Of a stretch of 64,000 nt of DNA, positions 28,001 to 36,687 are shown piece after piece. The notes beneath the pieces were generated by a model that made no database searches, was not told the origin of the DNA, and saw only the letters and a list, made by a program, of their open reading frames with translations. How positions within the stretch are numbered: position 1 is the stretch's first letter; the number at the start of each line of letters is the position of its first letter. The stretch spans positions 167,156 to 231,155 of the forward strand of contig NZ_JACHXU010000015.1 of the NCBI RefSeq assembly GCF_014192335.1, read 5' to 3'. Source of the stretch: Aporhodopirellula rubra (lineage in GTDB: Bacteria > Planctomycetota > Planctomycetia > Pirellulales > Pirellulaceae). The position numbers were made by a program, and so were the translations under genes.

Positions 28001-29964
28001 TTCCCTCGCGGTTGAGGGCGAAACCGATCCTCCCCGGTGACCACATCCGCCACAATCATGCGATCGGATTCGACAGGCGTCAGTGCAACGCTGGTTCCGT
28101 GACCGATCGCGACGGAAGTCATCCAACGCTGACTCAATTGGTTCATCGACATGTCGGACGGTTGTCGCAGTGCGTTCTGAGCAAAGTTCGCGTTTCGTTG
28201 ATGATGCTTGGCCCAACGCAACGTGCGGTCGATCAAGTCAACGGCGATCGTGACACCTGTTCCCGTTGGACAAATCAACAACCCCTCGTGATACGTCGGC
28301 ATCGCGCCCGCAACACGGCGAACCGGATCGGTTGTGATTCCGCTGGATTCAATCGAAACCAGAACCTGCCTCCACTCTTCGCTGCCGTCCTGCGGATTCA
28401 AGCAAACCAGTACGATCTCGCCAGACATCTCTGCCATGACGTACAACCGACCTCGAAACGGTAACGGAGGGCCCAAAAAGAAAGCCTCCGAAAAACGAGA
28501 CGGTGTCGTTTCGTTCGATCCCAATCGCCAGAGCAACTTTCCTTCGGTGGCGAGGTCCAACGCCACGAGGGTATTCTTGCTCGCTTTGACCGATCGCATT
28601 CCACGCATCCCGAACGGGTTAAACCGCTCGACTTCGACCAACCTAAGATCGTCGATCATGTAGACGCGTTCGCCATCGCTGGCGATCTGGCCGTACGGCA
28701 CGTCATTCCAAACCCTTTGCACCAAAATGTCTTTGGGGTCTTCTTCGCCGCGACGATCCATTGAATCATCATCCGACGTCGGAATGGCTTCCGGTGGCGC
28801 GAACCATGGATATTGCCAAACTCGTTTACCGGTTCGGTAATCGACGCCGAGCAATCGTTCCGTCGTTCGCATCAACAATTGCTCACCCACACGCAGCGGC
28901 ATCCATGAAGGCGGCGGCAACTGACTGGTTGCTTTGAGTTGAGCCGTTTCCGCTTCGAGCATGCGTTCCTGTCGCGGACTTCCGGAAGACTCCACAACCC
29001 ATCTCGGGTTACTCAACGGCATTTGGCCACCGGAATTTCCGCTGCGGTTAGGACGACCGCCCAAATAAGCATAGTCATCAGCCTCGGCGTCGATCGTGAA
29101 CGCCATCGACGCGAAACGCGATCGGACCGCCACTTCCCAAGCCACAGCATCGAAGTCGCTGGCTTGGGTTGTTGCGGTAGTTCGAAAATCCGACGGAAGC
29201 CGAGTCGGTTGCGGCAATGAACGCCCCGACATCGCGCAGGCACCGGCGTGTAACCAAATCACTTCGTCGCCAAGTTGGTCGATCGCACGCGGCAAATCAA
29301 CCACATCATCGAGCAACAACGAAACCGTCAATGGGTTTCCCAGTAACCACTCACGCATCGCGAGCAGATACGTCGCCCGATAACCAGCCTCGGTGTGAAA
29401 AAACTCGCGCCGGACCTGTTCCACCGCATTCCAATCGCGGCTCGGTTGGGCATCCTGGAGGAGCTTCGACGCGAGCGGACCGTAACGAAGTTCATAAATC
29501 TCGAACGCCCGCTCCGGCAAATTCCCGATCATCTCACGGACTTGACGAAAAACCGTAGTCGGCCCGTCCTCATCAAATTCATCGTTGTCCTCATCTTCAT
29601 CGAGAAGCCGTTCGATACGCTGCTCTATCATTCCGTTTCGCAACTGCTGCACCGAACGGGCCGGACGCAAGAAGTAGTCCTGCGTGCTCTCCGATAGGTC
29701 ATCGTTGGCAACTCGCCGCATCAGATCACCCAACCGAACAACCGCGTCGCTGTATCGCTCTTGGTCGAGTGCTTCCTTCGCTTCGCGAATTTGTTGACGC
29801 ACGCTTCGCGGAGGCGGCAATAACTCAGATGCGCCAGTGTCAATCGTCGCGCGAAACAACCCCTGGGCGTTGCAGTCCGTCACGCCGATCGATAGACCGA
29901 TCCACGACAGAAGCACAAGCTCCACCAGTAGCGTTGGCACTGCCAAATTCACAGAACGTTTCAC
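25066..29964 (-). CDS. Giant exported PQQ-like beta-propeller/TPR protein
   Basis: 1632 residues from the chosen start. A signal peptide (VPTLLVELVLLSWIGLSIGV core) directs export. The protein contains many PQQ/BamB-like propeller repeats of the form YDLNTGSELWATPGD, LDLATEGKLLWRLGS and CLNPQDGSEEWRQVL in two groups separated by a helical TPR-like stretch (ILADDPDDLVAIVHKAELLM, AREIDPDNDDV). Near residues 1480-1530 is a strongly acidic Asp/Glu/Ser/Ala tract. GTG at 29964 is preferred over the in-frame TTG at 29982 because AAAGG lies seven bases upstream and the signal peptide then starts with Lys-Arg. Such proteins are common in planctomycetes and probably scaffold periplasmic or surface complexes; no catalytic motif is seen. 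First gene of the unit with UPF0489 and nadD. Confidence 0.8.
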   Translation of the reverse strand: MKRSVNLAVPTLLVELVLLSWIGLSIGVTDCNAQGLFRATIDTGASELLPPPRSVRQQIREAKEALDQERYSDAVVRLGDLMRRVANDDLSESTQDYFLRPARSVQQLRNGMIEQRIERLLDEDEDNDEFDEDGPTTVFRQVREMIGNLPERAFEIYELRYGPLASKLLQDAQPSRDWNAVEQVRREFFHTEAGYRATYLLAMREWLLGNPLTVSLLLDDVVDLPRAIDQLGDEVIWLHAGACAMSGRSLPQPTRLPSDFRTTATTQASDFDAVAWEVAVRSRFASMAFTIDAEADDYAYLGGRPNRSGNSGGQMPLSNPRWVVESSGSPRQERMLEAETAQLKATSQLPPPSWMPLRVGEQLLMRTTERLLGVDYRTGKRVWQYPWFAPPEAIPTSDDDSMDRRGEEDPKDILVQRVWNDVPYGQIASDGERVYMIDDLRLVEVERFNPFGMRGMRSVKASKNTLVALDLATEGKLLWRLGSNETTPSRFSEAFFLGPPLPFRGRLYVMAEMSGEIVLVCLNPQDGSEEWRQVLVSIESSGITTDPVRRVAGAMPTYHEGLLICPTGTGVTIAVDLIDRTLRWAKHHQRNANFAQNALRQPSDMSMNQLSQRWMTSVAIGHGTSVALTPVESDRMIVADVVTGEDRFRPQPRGKNFYLAGIRDNQYYIVRADRMMAYDLNTGSELWATPGDMMHPGQRVSGRGVFGDSSYFLPTTSDELIEIGLASGRVLSRRNVRYPLGNLIAVDGEIISQATTTIAVAYGEESLRPQVDRILADDPDDLVAIVHKAELLMEENRRAEALALLGKAREIDPDNDDVISLSVEAMLGSLREQHEISQTDLDTLRRLIDRPEQQAELLVLQILRQLEADDAVEVETTATQDDLLAAFDLLLELSALMIERPTIASQQSMIFPGASRQFTLSAWVTARVAEISDEADESTRAVVADKLLDYLVNRVRPNRMTLDQIVEHFSPLEDVIASSRQSLLKQYQGQGDALATERLTWGIRLPSDDAVEGLDTSSLMSLAQVYSVSGWNQDRRRVGEVLQTRIQEPDATPETIEEIAKTLDDYQVLGVGRISPDMWPSEVDLQWQSTRLPQTQPLISDRRYARTTRLMGRQLLGWQAISDNNPLALLDHDGISRPVVVEGLTNRNSSDKEVTISGGLMLVLTPSELIAIDLFRVFTGGVNEIVRWRQSLHPDGQPVAKRRSETSKFGDQVYRYVSNSPTANADDAQLRLGPVLGDRLFLLQGEDLICYHAVTGEQLWRSNTGIAGSGVIAGDSRVGVLSERADQIVYFDTFDGGLVETKSMPIDSVLATLGRHALLVSDYDEREGQVDLFDPHIVEIVDCLSMERVQSRVASPVNLTDQDRSAAYGELVNGRYFVLLDNVGRTTIWDVFSGHELADVSVPVRPNLFGLSVVQVKNRFLLMPRCRLPQPTVSTTSTVTVASGLSVQGATSVQCIEWQEPHEREVVSSADAVSAEFEDAGSDSDAAEADDEKLAASEDDTGDTASDGEATESQNESGAKLAWSVSFDQARGVTTYQPWLTPMLMLVRGHSHFESQSGASRRRELDVWGLDIADGHVLHELLGKNIGSRNNRIETHVRLLPHRDQIIATIQSELLTYTFSDEIKADAEVETP

Positions 29965-30037
29965 ATCAATGCCTTTGAACAACGAATCAGCGTTTCAGAG
30001 CGGAAATGATATTAATTGTAGGGTTTGTTTCAGAACG

Positions 30038-30060
30038 AAAAGCAATTCCGGAGTGCTTTT
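30038..30060 (-). terminator. Possible terminator downstream of the permease gene
   Basis: Inverted repeat AAAAGCA-ATTCCGGAG-TGCTTTT, with A-rich and T-rich ends on both strands, between the permease stop codon (30132) and the PQQ/TPR gene. The GC part of the stem is only three pairs, so it is weak. It could end the nrdR-permease transcript. Confidence 0.35.
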
Positions 30061-30131
30061 TTCGGTCCGTCGGGTCGGCGCCCCCGCCTGAGCGTTATCA
30101 CCTCGCTCGGTAGACGTGCACGAGCACTGCG

Positions 30132-31292
30132 TCAAAAGAGACTCGCCGGATCGGCACGCAGCAATTTACGAAGTGCCAACAGACCGCTGATCAGACACAT
30201 CGATGTCGTCAGCCCGAGAACCAACAACCCTCGCGGTATGGTCAATCGCATCGGCAGACCCGAAAAATGCTCCAGTCCCCAAAACAATCCCCATGTCACA
30301 ATGACGGCGGGGATAAAGCCAAACAAAGACAAGTAGACTGACTGCTGCGTCACCAGACCGATGAAATAACGGTTCGGATATCCCATCGCCTTGAGAGTCG
30401 CAAACTCCGGCATCGCATCCTGCAAGCTGGTAAACAAAATCTGGTAGCAAATGATCACGCCGACGACGAATCCCATCACTGTTCCAATCAAAAAAATCTT
30501 TCCGACGGGCGTTTGTCCTTTCCAGAAATCGGTCTCTTGCCGCTGCAAATCTTCTCGACTCAGAACCCGCCACATCCGCGGTGCTAGCTCCGTCAAACGG
30601 GCCGCAACCTTGGCTGGGTCCTCACCCTCATGAATGCGAATCATTCCGACGTCCACGACTTCGAGCGGCCTTCCATTGCCACGAATCGGAAAGTACTCCG
30701 CGAACTCGCGTTCTTGAACCATCAACGTGCCTTCGTTGGCAAAGTCGGTCCCGATCGTGACCCTGCCGACAACATGAATCCGTTTGCCCGCCAACTCAAT
30801 AACCTGTGAGGCGAGTTCAGCGTCATCGTTGGCGAACCCATATTCGCTGCGCGTCTTGCTATCGATCAACGTTGCACCAGGCGGCTGCAATTTATGCCGG
30901 ACCTCGCTCAATCCTCGGATTTTCAACCACCCCGGTTCGGGCACCGAGACAACGCGAATCGGCCTGGATTTTTTGCCCGCGACACGGACCTGTGCCAACC
31001 ACAACTCGATCAATAACGGTTCGACCTCACTGACCGCGGGATCCGACATTGCTCGACGCAGTAGATCTTTTGGAAACCGCTGATCCACCGGCAACATGTA
31101 TCTCGCGGGACTGATCGCAACCAAGTCGCACTCCATCAATTCGATCAACTGGACCGGACTGTCGAGCAACGCGTTTCGGAAACCGTTCTGCGTGAACATC
31201 AAAACGGCGGCAAAGCCGACGCCGGCTGCAGCTAAAAAGAGTCGTCGGGGTTCGTTGACGAGATTCTTCCAAGCCAGCGGTGTACGTCTCAT
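30132..31292 (-). CDS. ABC transporter permease, DevC/MacB (FtsX-fold) type
   Basis: 386-residue inner-membrane permease. An N-terminal TM (LFLAAAGVGFAAVLMFTQNG) follows the short cytoplasmic MRRTPLAWKNLVNEPRR typical of DevC proteins. About 200 periplasmic residues then lead to three C-terminal TMs containing FATLKAMGYPNRYFIGLV, the FtsX-domain coupling helix. DevC-type permeases work with a DevA ATPase and a DevB adaptor to move lipids or peptides outward; neither partner is adjacent. The ATG overlaps the nrdR stop as ATGA, so it is co-translated with nrdR, an odd pairing functionally. Substrate unknown. Confidence 0.85.
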   Translation of the reverse strand: MRRTPLAWKNLVNEPRRLFLAAAGVGFAAVLMFTQNGFRNALLDSPVQLIELMECDLVAISPARYMLPVDQRFPKDLLRRAMSDPAVSEVEPLLIELWLAQVRVAGKKSRPIRVVSVPEPGWLKIRGLSEVRHKLQPPGATLIDSKTRSEYGFANDDAELASQVIELAGKRIHVVGRVTIGTDFANEGTLMVQEREFAEYFPIRGNGRPLEVVDVGMIRIHEGEDPAKVAARLTELAPRMWRVLSREDLQRQETDFWKGQTPVGKIFLIGTVMGFVVGVIICYQILFTSLQDAMPEFATLKAMGYPNRYFIGLVTQQSVYLSLFGFIPAVIVTWGLFWGLEHFSGLPMRLTIPRGLLVLGLTTSMCLISGLLALRKLLRADPASLF

Positions 31293-31930
31293 GAACGTTC
31301 CCCGGCGGCACGTGATTTCTTCTTCAATTTCGATCGCTTCTCTTTGTCAGGCGATTTGTTATTTCCCGAATCACCTCCGCTGGCCTTCGTCGCGGTAGCC
31401 CGAGAACGTTCAGACGGGACTGACGTGCCAGACACGGAGGGTGATTTTGACGTCGCGATCGGTTCCCTGCTCTCTTCCCGACTCTTGTCCAAAACGGAAA
31501 TGATTCTCAAGAAATCCTTCGCATCAGAAAACTCACGATAAACACTCGCGAACCGAATGTAAGCAACTTCGTCGACAGTCGCGAGAAATCGCAGAACGAC
31601 CTCACCAATCTTTTCCGCCGGGATCTCAAAATCGAACTCGGCATAAATCGCCGCTTCGATACTTTGAACGGTGGCTTCGATCGTCTCGCTCGGCACCGAC
31701 CGCTTCGAACAGGCTCGTTCGATCCCCCGTCGAATCTTCTCTCGATCGAACGGTTCCCGGGTTTCGTCACTCTTCACCACGCGAACATTCAACGCCTCGA
31801 TGTGCTCCATCGTCACAAACCGACGCCCGCATTCTTGGCAAACCCGTTTGCGACGCACCCGATATCCGGCCTGGGCAGATCGCGAATCGAGCACTTTGTC
31901 GTTATCGGAATGACAGAACGGACAACGCAT
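31289..31930 (-). CDS. nrdR: Transcriptional repressor NrdR with a long basic C-terminal tail
   Basis: Regulator of ribonucleotide reductase genes. The ATG at 31930 gives the exact family start MRCPFCHSDNDKVLDSR; the frame is open upstream but lacks family sequence. The zinc ribbon uses CPFC and CQEC, and the ATP-cone domain follows (VVKSDETREPFDREKI, SVYREFSDAKDFL). NrdR is normally about 150 residues; this one is 213, with a 60-residue Ser/Lys/Arg-rich low-complexity tail after VLDK. The stop codon overlaps the permease start. Confidence 0.95.
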   Translation of the reverse strand: MRCPFCHSDNDKVLDSRSAQAGYRVRRKRVCQECGRRFVTMEHIEALNVRVVKSDETREPFDREKIRRGIERACSKRSVPSETIEATVQSIEAAIYAEFDFEIPAEKIGEVVLRFLATVDEVAYIRFASVYREFSDAKDFLRIISVLDKSREESREPIATSKSPSVSGTSVPSERSRATATKASGGDSGNNKSPDKEKRSKLKKKSRAAGERS

Positions 31931-32156
31931 GACGGGGGTTTGATTCCAAAAAAGCGAACGGGGACGACGGATCGGGAGAAAATACAAGACTCTCACGAGA
32001 TTCTGAGCCCTGTGTTATATTCCATCGGGCCCTATTACCCCATGGCAACCGATGCGTTCCCTGACACAATTCGGTCCCTGACTCGCCAACGCCCCTCCGC
32101 GTTGTTCGCGGAGTCGGTCACTTTTTCGATCATCCTGACGCCCCAAGCACCCTCCC

Positions 32157-32864
32157 ATGAGCGAATCTGAGCATCCCGACGACGCCCCTGCTAACGATCA
32201 ACGCCCCATGGCGGATCCCACAGGCACCGCGGAGAAGTCCCCCCACGCGGAAACGTCCTCGACCGAAAAACGCCCCGAGACGACAGGCAAGGGTACGGTG
32301 GATCCGAGCCTAAATCGAAACCGCTCACCACGGGAACGATTCGAACAGGAAGTCGCCAGCCGACGTGAATCCCTCGAAGATCACGATCCCGAAGAATCCC
32401 TTTGGAGTGGCGGATACAGCCCCAAAGCCATGGTTGGATGGTGGATCGGGCTAACCGTAGTCTCCGTCGGCCTGCTAATTGGGGCCTTCATGGTCCCCCA
32501 ACTGTCCCTCTCCGTCGCGTTGGGTATTATCGTAATTCTGTGGCTTTTGGTCGCGGCAAATTACGCTCGTATGCGTTTGGGGTTCCACTACGAATTGACC
32601 AGCCAGCGTTTCATTCATAAAACGGGATTGCTAACCCGGCGTACCGACCGTATCGAAGTCATCGATATTGACGATGTCAGCTACGAACAGGGCCCCGTCC
32701 AGAGGCTCTTCGGTGTTGGCTCCATCAACATCACGAGTTCGGACCGTTCGGATCCCGAATTGCGTCTCATCGGTATCGATAAGGTGAGTGAGGTTTCTGG
32801 ATTGATCGATGATGTGCGTCGAACCGAACGCCGTCGACGTAGCCTCCATATCGAATCCATCTGA
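32157..32864 (+). CDS. Membrane protein with bacterial PH domain (bPH2, YdbS-like)
   Basis: 235 residues. The first 85 are hydrophilic, Pro/Thr/Glu-rich and probably disordered. Two TM segments follow (GWWIGLTVVSVGLLIGAFMV and LSVALGIIVILWLLVAA) and then a cytoplasmic bPH2 domain with YELTSQRFIHKTGLLTRRTDRIEV and INITSSDRSDPEL, typical of DUF304/PF03703. The function of the family is poorly defined. A GYF_2 protein gene starts 31 bases after the stop, suggesting an operon. Divergent from nrdR. Confidence 0.85.
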   Translation: MSESEHPDDAPANDQRPMADPTGTAEKSPHAETSSTEKRPETTGKGTVDPSLNRNRSPRERFEQEVASRRESLEDHDPEESLWSGGYSPKAMVGWWIGLTVVSVGLLIGAFMVPQLSLSVALGIIVILWLLVAANYARMRLGFHYELTSQRFIHKTGLLTRRTDRIEVIDIDDVSYEQGPVQRLFGVGSINITSSDRSDPELRLIGIDKVSEVSGLIDDVRRTERRRRSLHIESI

Positions 32865-32895
32865 CGTCCTTTTTTCAATTGCCCCGATCATCCCG

Positions 32896-33285
32896 ATGAC
32901 CGCTTGGTACGTACAACGAGAACACGAGGAACTCGGCCCGCTCAAACCGGCCGAGTTGCTTTCGTTAGTACGTGACGGCAACGTTTTGGCAGAAACGATG
33001 GTCCGCAAAGATGACTCGCCGTGGTTCGCTGCGAGCGAAGTCGGTGGCCTTTTTGAGGCGGCGAGACGCCCGACCATCGAACACTACTGCCCGCACTGCG
33101 AAGACGTCCGTGTGGCCAGCCCACCGGCGACGTGCCCCAAGTGTGATCGCATTCTCGCCAAAACACGGCAACGGATTATCGAGCATTCCGTCGGGACATC
33201 AAAATCGAGCTTAGGCGTCTCAAACGGCCCCACCGCATCAGCACGGCGGTGGTTGCAACGACGCATGGGACGCGACCTGTCCTAA
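32896..33285 (+). CDS. GYF_2-domain protein with zinc ribbon
   Basis: 129 residues. The N-terminal half is a GYF_2 domain (WYVQREHEELGPLKPAEL, then VRKDDSPWFAASEV), a small fold that binds proline-rich peptides. It is followed by CPHC and CPKC, a probable zinc ribbon, and a basic end. The ATG at 32896 is chosen because the domain begins at residue 3; the frame is open upstream to 32809 but overlaps the bPH2 gene without family sequence. Its stop codon abuts the stop of ogt on the other strand (33285/33286). The Pro-rich head of the adjacent bPH2 protein is a conceivable partner (speculation). Confidence 0.8.
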   Translation: MTAWYVQREHEELGPLKPAELLSLVRDGNVLAETMVRKDDSPWFAASEVGGLFEAARRPTIEHYCPHCEDVRVASPPATCPKCDRILAKTRQRIIEHSVGTSKSSLGVSNGPTASARRWLQRRMGRDLS

Positions 33286-33852
33286 TCAAACGCTCGCGTG
33301 CGATAGCAGCGAGTCTTGGCCAAATGCGACCGCTTCATGGTCCAACAAGAAACGCTTGCGGTCCAATCCCCCGGCAAATCCAGCCAACCCGCCCCCCCGC
33401 GATACCACGCGGTGACAGGGAACCATGATCGAAATCGGATTTCGGGCGATTGCCGCCCCAACGGCTCGAACCGCCGCTGGTCGCCCGATCGATTCCGCGA
33501 TTTGGCTGTAGCTGCGAGTTTCTCCCGGAGGAATCAATTGGAGCTGCCTCCAAACTTGCAACTGAAACTCGGTCCCTGAAAATTCGCAATGCGTGCGAAA
33601 GGTGCTACTCGCACCATCGAAATACGCCTGCAACTGCTCAACAATTCGTCTTGTGGCGTCGCGTTGATCCCACTCGAGGCTGCTCATCTCGGATCGCCAA
33701 TTCTTCGGCTCCGGATGATGGTCGCAAAAGTACAAACCAATGCACCGGGCATGACCATCGGGATTTTCGCTGACGCTGATCCTCAACAAGCCCACCGGGC
33801 TTTCCCATTGCGTTTGCAGCCACTCGATCGCCGGCGACGTCACTTTTTTCAC
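33286..33852 (-). CDS. ogt: Methylated-DNA-[protein]-cysteine S-methyltransferase
   Basis: 188-residue DNA-repair protein that removes O6-alkyl groups from guanine onto its own Cys. The active-site motif IMVPCHRVV is intact, with the upstream Tyr-containing GETRSYSQIAESIGRPAAVRA helix-turn-helix segment (read in part) and the downstream GGLAGFAGGLDRKRFLL. The GTG start overlaps the stop of the acyl-CoA dehydrogenase gene as GTGA, so the two are coupled. No Ada-type regulatory domain is attached. Confidence 0.95.
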   Translation of the reverse strand: MKKVTSPAIEWLQTQWESPVGLLRISVSENPDGHARCIGLYFCDHHPEPKNWRSEMSSLEWDQRDATRRIVEQLQAYFDGASSTFRTHCEFSGTEFQLQVWRQLQLIPPGETRSYSQIAESIGRPAAVRAVGAAIARNPISIMVPCHRVVSRGGGLAGFAGGLDRKRFLLDHEAVAFGQDSLLSHASV

Positions 33853-35015
33853 GAAGCCATTCCTGATAATTCACATACATGCGACATAGTCAACTCATTC
33901 GGACAAGACCATACCAGAAAGAACAACGCCTCGCGGCACCAGCGTCCGACGCTGTGATTCTGCACATATCCCGTCCCCTTAGCGGCAACCAACGCAGCCT
34001 GCGTCGAACGAATGACCAAATCGTTGGCATGGCTACGAATCTGCGTGGCATCTAAACCAGGTTCTCCCTCGGCCGCTGACAACAGTTGCCGTTCGAGGTC
34101 CTGCAATTCAGCTTCGAAAGCTTCGGTAGGTCCCAGCAACGAGGCCCGCTGCTCTGCATTTCGGCGTAGATAACCTATCGCTGAACGAGACAAACCGATC
34201 GCCAATGCTGACGTCTGCAGAGACCCGGTCCCGCCGTTGGGTGCTGCACTGCTGCTCACACGATTCGCCGGATCGCGAGGCCCCGAAACGATCCACTCGC
34301 TGCCGATCGTAACGCGATTGAACTCCAATTGATCAGTACCACTGCCAGAGAGCGCCACCAACGAAGCGCCCTCACCGCACTGGATCCCCGGTAAGTCGAC
34401 CGGAACGGCGAACAAGATTTCCTGGCCATCATCACAAACCGCTCCCACGACGACGACATCGGCAACACCGACTCCGGTCACCCACGGAGCGATTCCGTCG
34501 AGTTGGTATGCGTGAGGCTCACCCGCCCACTCTTCCGATGTCGCGTGAACCGGTTCCGCCCGCAAAACGGGACGGCTCAAATGCTGCCGGCTCGTCGCTA
34601 AATGACTAATACCAACCGTTGCAAATTGTTCGCCGGTCATCAGTTCCGGTAACACTTGTTCATGCAGTAAAGTATTGTCGCTCTCGACCATCCGGCTGAT
34701 CGCCGCCACGAACTGAGTCAGCACAAAAGCGGTCGTCAAATCCGCCGATGCAATCGCCATCAATCCCTTGAGTCGCTCCGCAGGAGTCCAGCCCCAACCG
34801 CCAAGTCCGATCTCGCCCTTCGACGCCGGAGTAAACCAGCGTGGCACCCCCGCTTGCATGCAGTGGTACCAGGCCCCCGCAGGCCAGTAGTCTTCACAGC
34901 GGCTCAATCTTGATTCACGACCAACATCCTCGACCAATTTATCGAGCGGAAAATCAGCGAAACTGACATTAGTCGCAACCTCGCAGGGTTCAGATTCAGA
35001 GTGCATAGTAGACAT
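33849..35015 (-). CDS. Acyl-CoA dehydrogenase family protein (divergent)
   Basis: 388 residues with the layout of the acyl-CoA dehydrogenase fold: an N-terminal helical part, a middle beta domain (YQLDGIAPWVTGVGVADVVVVG resembles the usual G.K.WIT...AD segment; read in part), and a C-terminal helical part. The middle region has FNRVTIGSEWIV, comparable to the F..V.VP family stretch. I could not place a catalytic Glu with confidence, so the reaction is uncertain; it may be an FAD-dependent oxidoreductase on a non-standard substrate. It is upstream of and overlaps ogt. The ATG at 35015 is used, with a second in-frame ATG three codons later; no ribosome-binding site is obvious. Confidence 0.75.
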   Translation of the reverse strand: MSTMHSESEPCEVATNVSFADFPLDKLVEDVGRESRLSRCEDYWPAGAWYHCMQAGVPRWFTPASKGEIGLGGWGWTPAERLKGLMAIASADLTTAFVLTQFVAAISRMVESDNTLLHEQVLPELMTGEQFATVGISHLATSRQHLSRPVLRAEPVHATSEEWAGEPHAYQLDGIAPWVTGVGVADVVVVGAVCDDGQEILFAVPVDLPGIQCGEGASLVALSGSGTDQLEFNRVTIGSEWIVSGPRDPANRVSSSAAPNGGTGSLQTSALAIGLSRSAIGYLRRNAEQRASLLGPTEAFEAELQDLERQLLSAAEGEPGLDATQIRSHANDLVIRSTQAALVAAKGTGYVQNHSVGRWCREALFFLVWSCPNELTMSHVCELSGMAS

Positions 35016-35174
35016 AGTGAAAAGTACTCATAAAGAAAGGAAGATAACGCCTCAATCCAAAGGACGCGAAATCGAATTCGTATTACCGCCCCCTTTCGCA
35101 TTCGATTAACTCAGTCAGTTAAAATACGCCCGAACCCAACCAATCCCCCGTTAAAGAAACACTTTTAATTCAGC

Positions 35175-36488
35175 ATGAATACATCAATCTACCGCTCAAT
35201 CATCTCGTCGACCCGCACGGCGGTGATCGTTTGTATAACCACCGGTACAACCCTCACCACAGAACATGCAAACAACAATGCCTGTGCCGAAGATGTCCAA
35301 CCGTCCACTCAAACCATCAACCTGGCCGATCCACCTGCTCATTTGAATACCGAGCCGATGCCGATCGAAGTCGTTGAAGCCTATCCCAACCTTCGCATCA
35401 GTCGCCCAATCATGATGACCGGTGCAGGCGATGGTAGCGGGCGACTGTTCGTCGCCAGCCAAACAGGTGAGATTTACTATTTCGATCAGGACGATACGCA
35501 GGTCGAAGAACCGAATCTGTTCCTCGACCTAAGCGACCGGGTCATCTACAAAGACCGCGAGAATGAAGAAGGCTTTCTCGGCCTCACGTTCCATCCGCAA
35601 TTCAGCCAAAACGGTCGACTCTACGTCTACTACACCACTTCCGCACGTCCGCACGTTTCCGTCCTGAGTGAATTCCACACCACCGACGGATCACAAAACC
35701 GAATGGGTGACCCCAAAAGCGAACGGATATTGATGGAAATCCAACAGCCGTTTTGGAACCACAATGGAGGCACCGTCACCTTCGGACCTGATGGCTATTT
35801 GTATATCGCCTTGGGCGATGGCGGCAAAGCAAACGACCCACTGAATTCGGCTCAAGACATGAGCAAGGTTCTCGGATCTGTCCTGCGAATCGATGTCGAC
35901 TCGCGCGATGAAAACCTTCCCTATGGAATTCCTAAGGACAACCCTCTGGTCGGTCGGTCGAACGTTTGGCCGGAAATTTACGCGTGGGGAATTCGCAACA
36001 TTTGGCGGATGGCATTCGACCCCGTGACCAACGAACTCTGGGCCGCCGACGTTGGACAAAACGAATGGGAAGAAATCAACATCATTCGCAAAGGCGGCAA
36101 CTACGGTTGGAGCCTACGCGAGGCTGCTCATTCGTTTACGCAAGGCGGCAAGGGGTCCGGCCCCAGCGATCGATTGATCGAACCATTGATCGAATACCCA
36201 CACACGGACGATTGGGGTAAATCGGTAACAGGTGGACTCGTTTATCGAGGCAAGCAAACACCAGATCTTCAAGGTTACTACCTGTATGGTGACTACGTCA
36301 GCGGTCGACTGTGGGCGATGAAAATCGATCCAGAAACGAAAGCAGTTACTGAGAACCGACCGATCGCGTGGCAACAACTTCCCGTATTCACATTCGGTCA
36401 AACCGAATCCGGAGAAGCCCTCATGAGCACCATGATGGGCGGAGGAAGAATTTACCGATTCGTCGCCAAGAAAACCGAATCGCAATAA
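35175..36488 (+). CDS. Secreted PQQ-dependent sugar dehydrogenase (glucose/sorbosone dehydrogenase family)
   Basis: 437 residues. An N-terminal export signal precedes a six-bladed propeller of the GSDH family. Conserved stretches include EGFLGLTFHPQF with the His that acts as base in soluble glucose dehydrogenase, NHNGGTVTFGPDGYLYIALG, EIYAWGIRNIWRMAFD, ADVGQNEWEEIN and GNYGW. It probably oxidises an aldose or sorbosone-like sugar in the periplasm using PQQ and calcium; the electron acceptor is not apparent, and no cytochrome domain is fused. Transcribed alone, convergent with adk. Confidence 0.9.
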   Translation: MNTSIYRSIISSTRTAVIVCITTGTTLTTEHANNNACAEDVQPSTQTINLADPPAHLNTEPMPIEVVEAYPNLRISRPIMMTGAGDGSGRLFVASQTGEIYYFDQDDTQVEEPNLFLDLSDRVIYKDRENEEGFLGLTFHPQFSQNGRLYVYYTTSARPHVSVLSEFHTTDGSQNRMGDPKSERILMEIQQPFWNHNGGTVTFGPDGYLYIALGDGGKANDPLNSAQDMSKVLGSVLRIDVDSRDENLPYGIPKDNPLVGRSNVWPEIYAWGIRNIWRMAFDPVTNELWAADVGQNEWEEINIIRKGGNYGWSLREAAHSFTQGGKGSGPSDRLIEPLIEYPHTDDWGKSVTGGLVYRGKQTPDLQGYYLYGDYVSGRLWAMKIDPETKAVTENRPIAWQQLPVFTFGQTESGEALMSTMMGGGRIYRFVAKKTESQ

Positions 36489-36687
36489 CCGCTGGCTTGA
36501 CCGCCAATCAGATCATGCCGTTGGATTCCATGACGTTGTGGGATCCGGCGGCAAATGACTCACGAATCGGTCATCAACACCCAGCGCTGACTCTGCGGTC
36601 CCTTGAATCGCAAGCGTTTACTGACCGATTCTTAACAGACACGTGCCGAGCCGAACCCACGATTATCGCCGCACGTCGCCAGATCGC

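Noticed and set aside
30005-30035. Possible promoter of the PQQ/TPR gene (TACAAT with TTGCTT upstream, minus strand)
   Set aside because: The spacing is 19 bases and the -35 match is poor; not strong enough to list.
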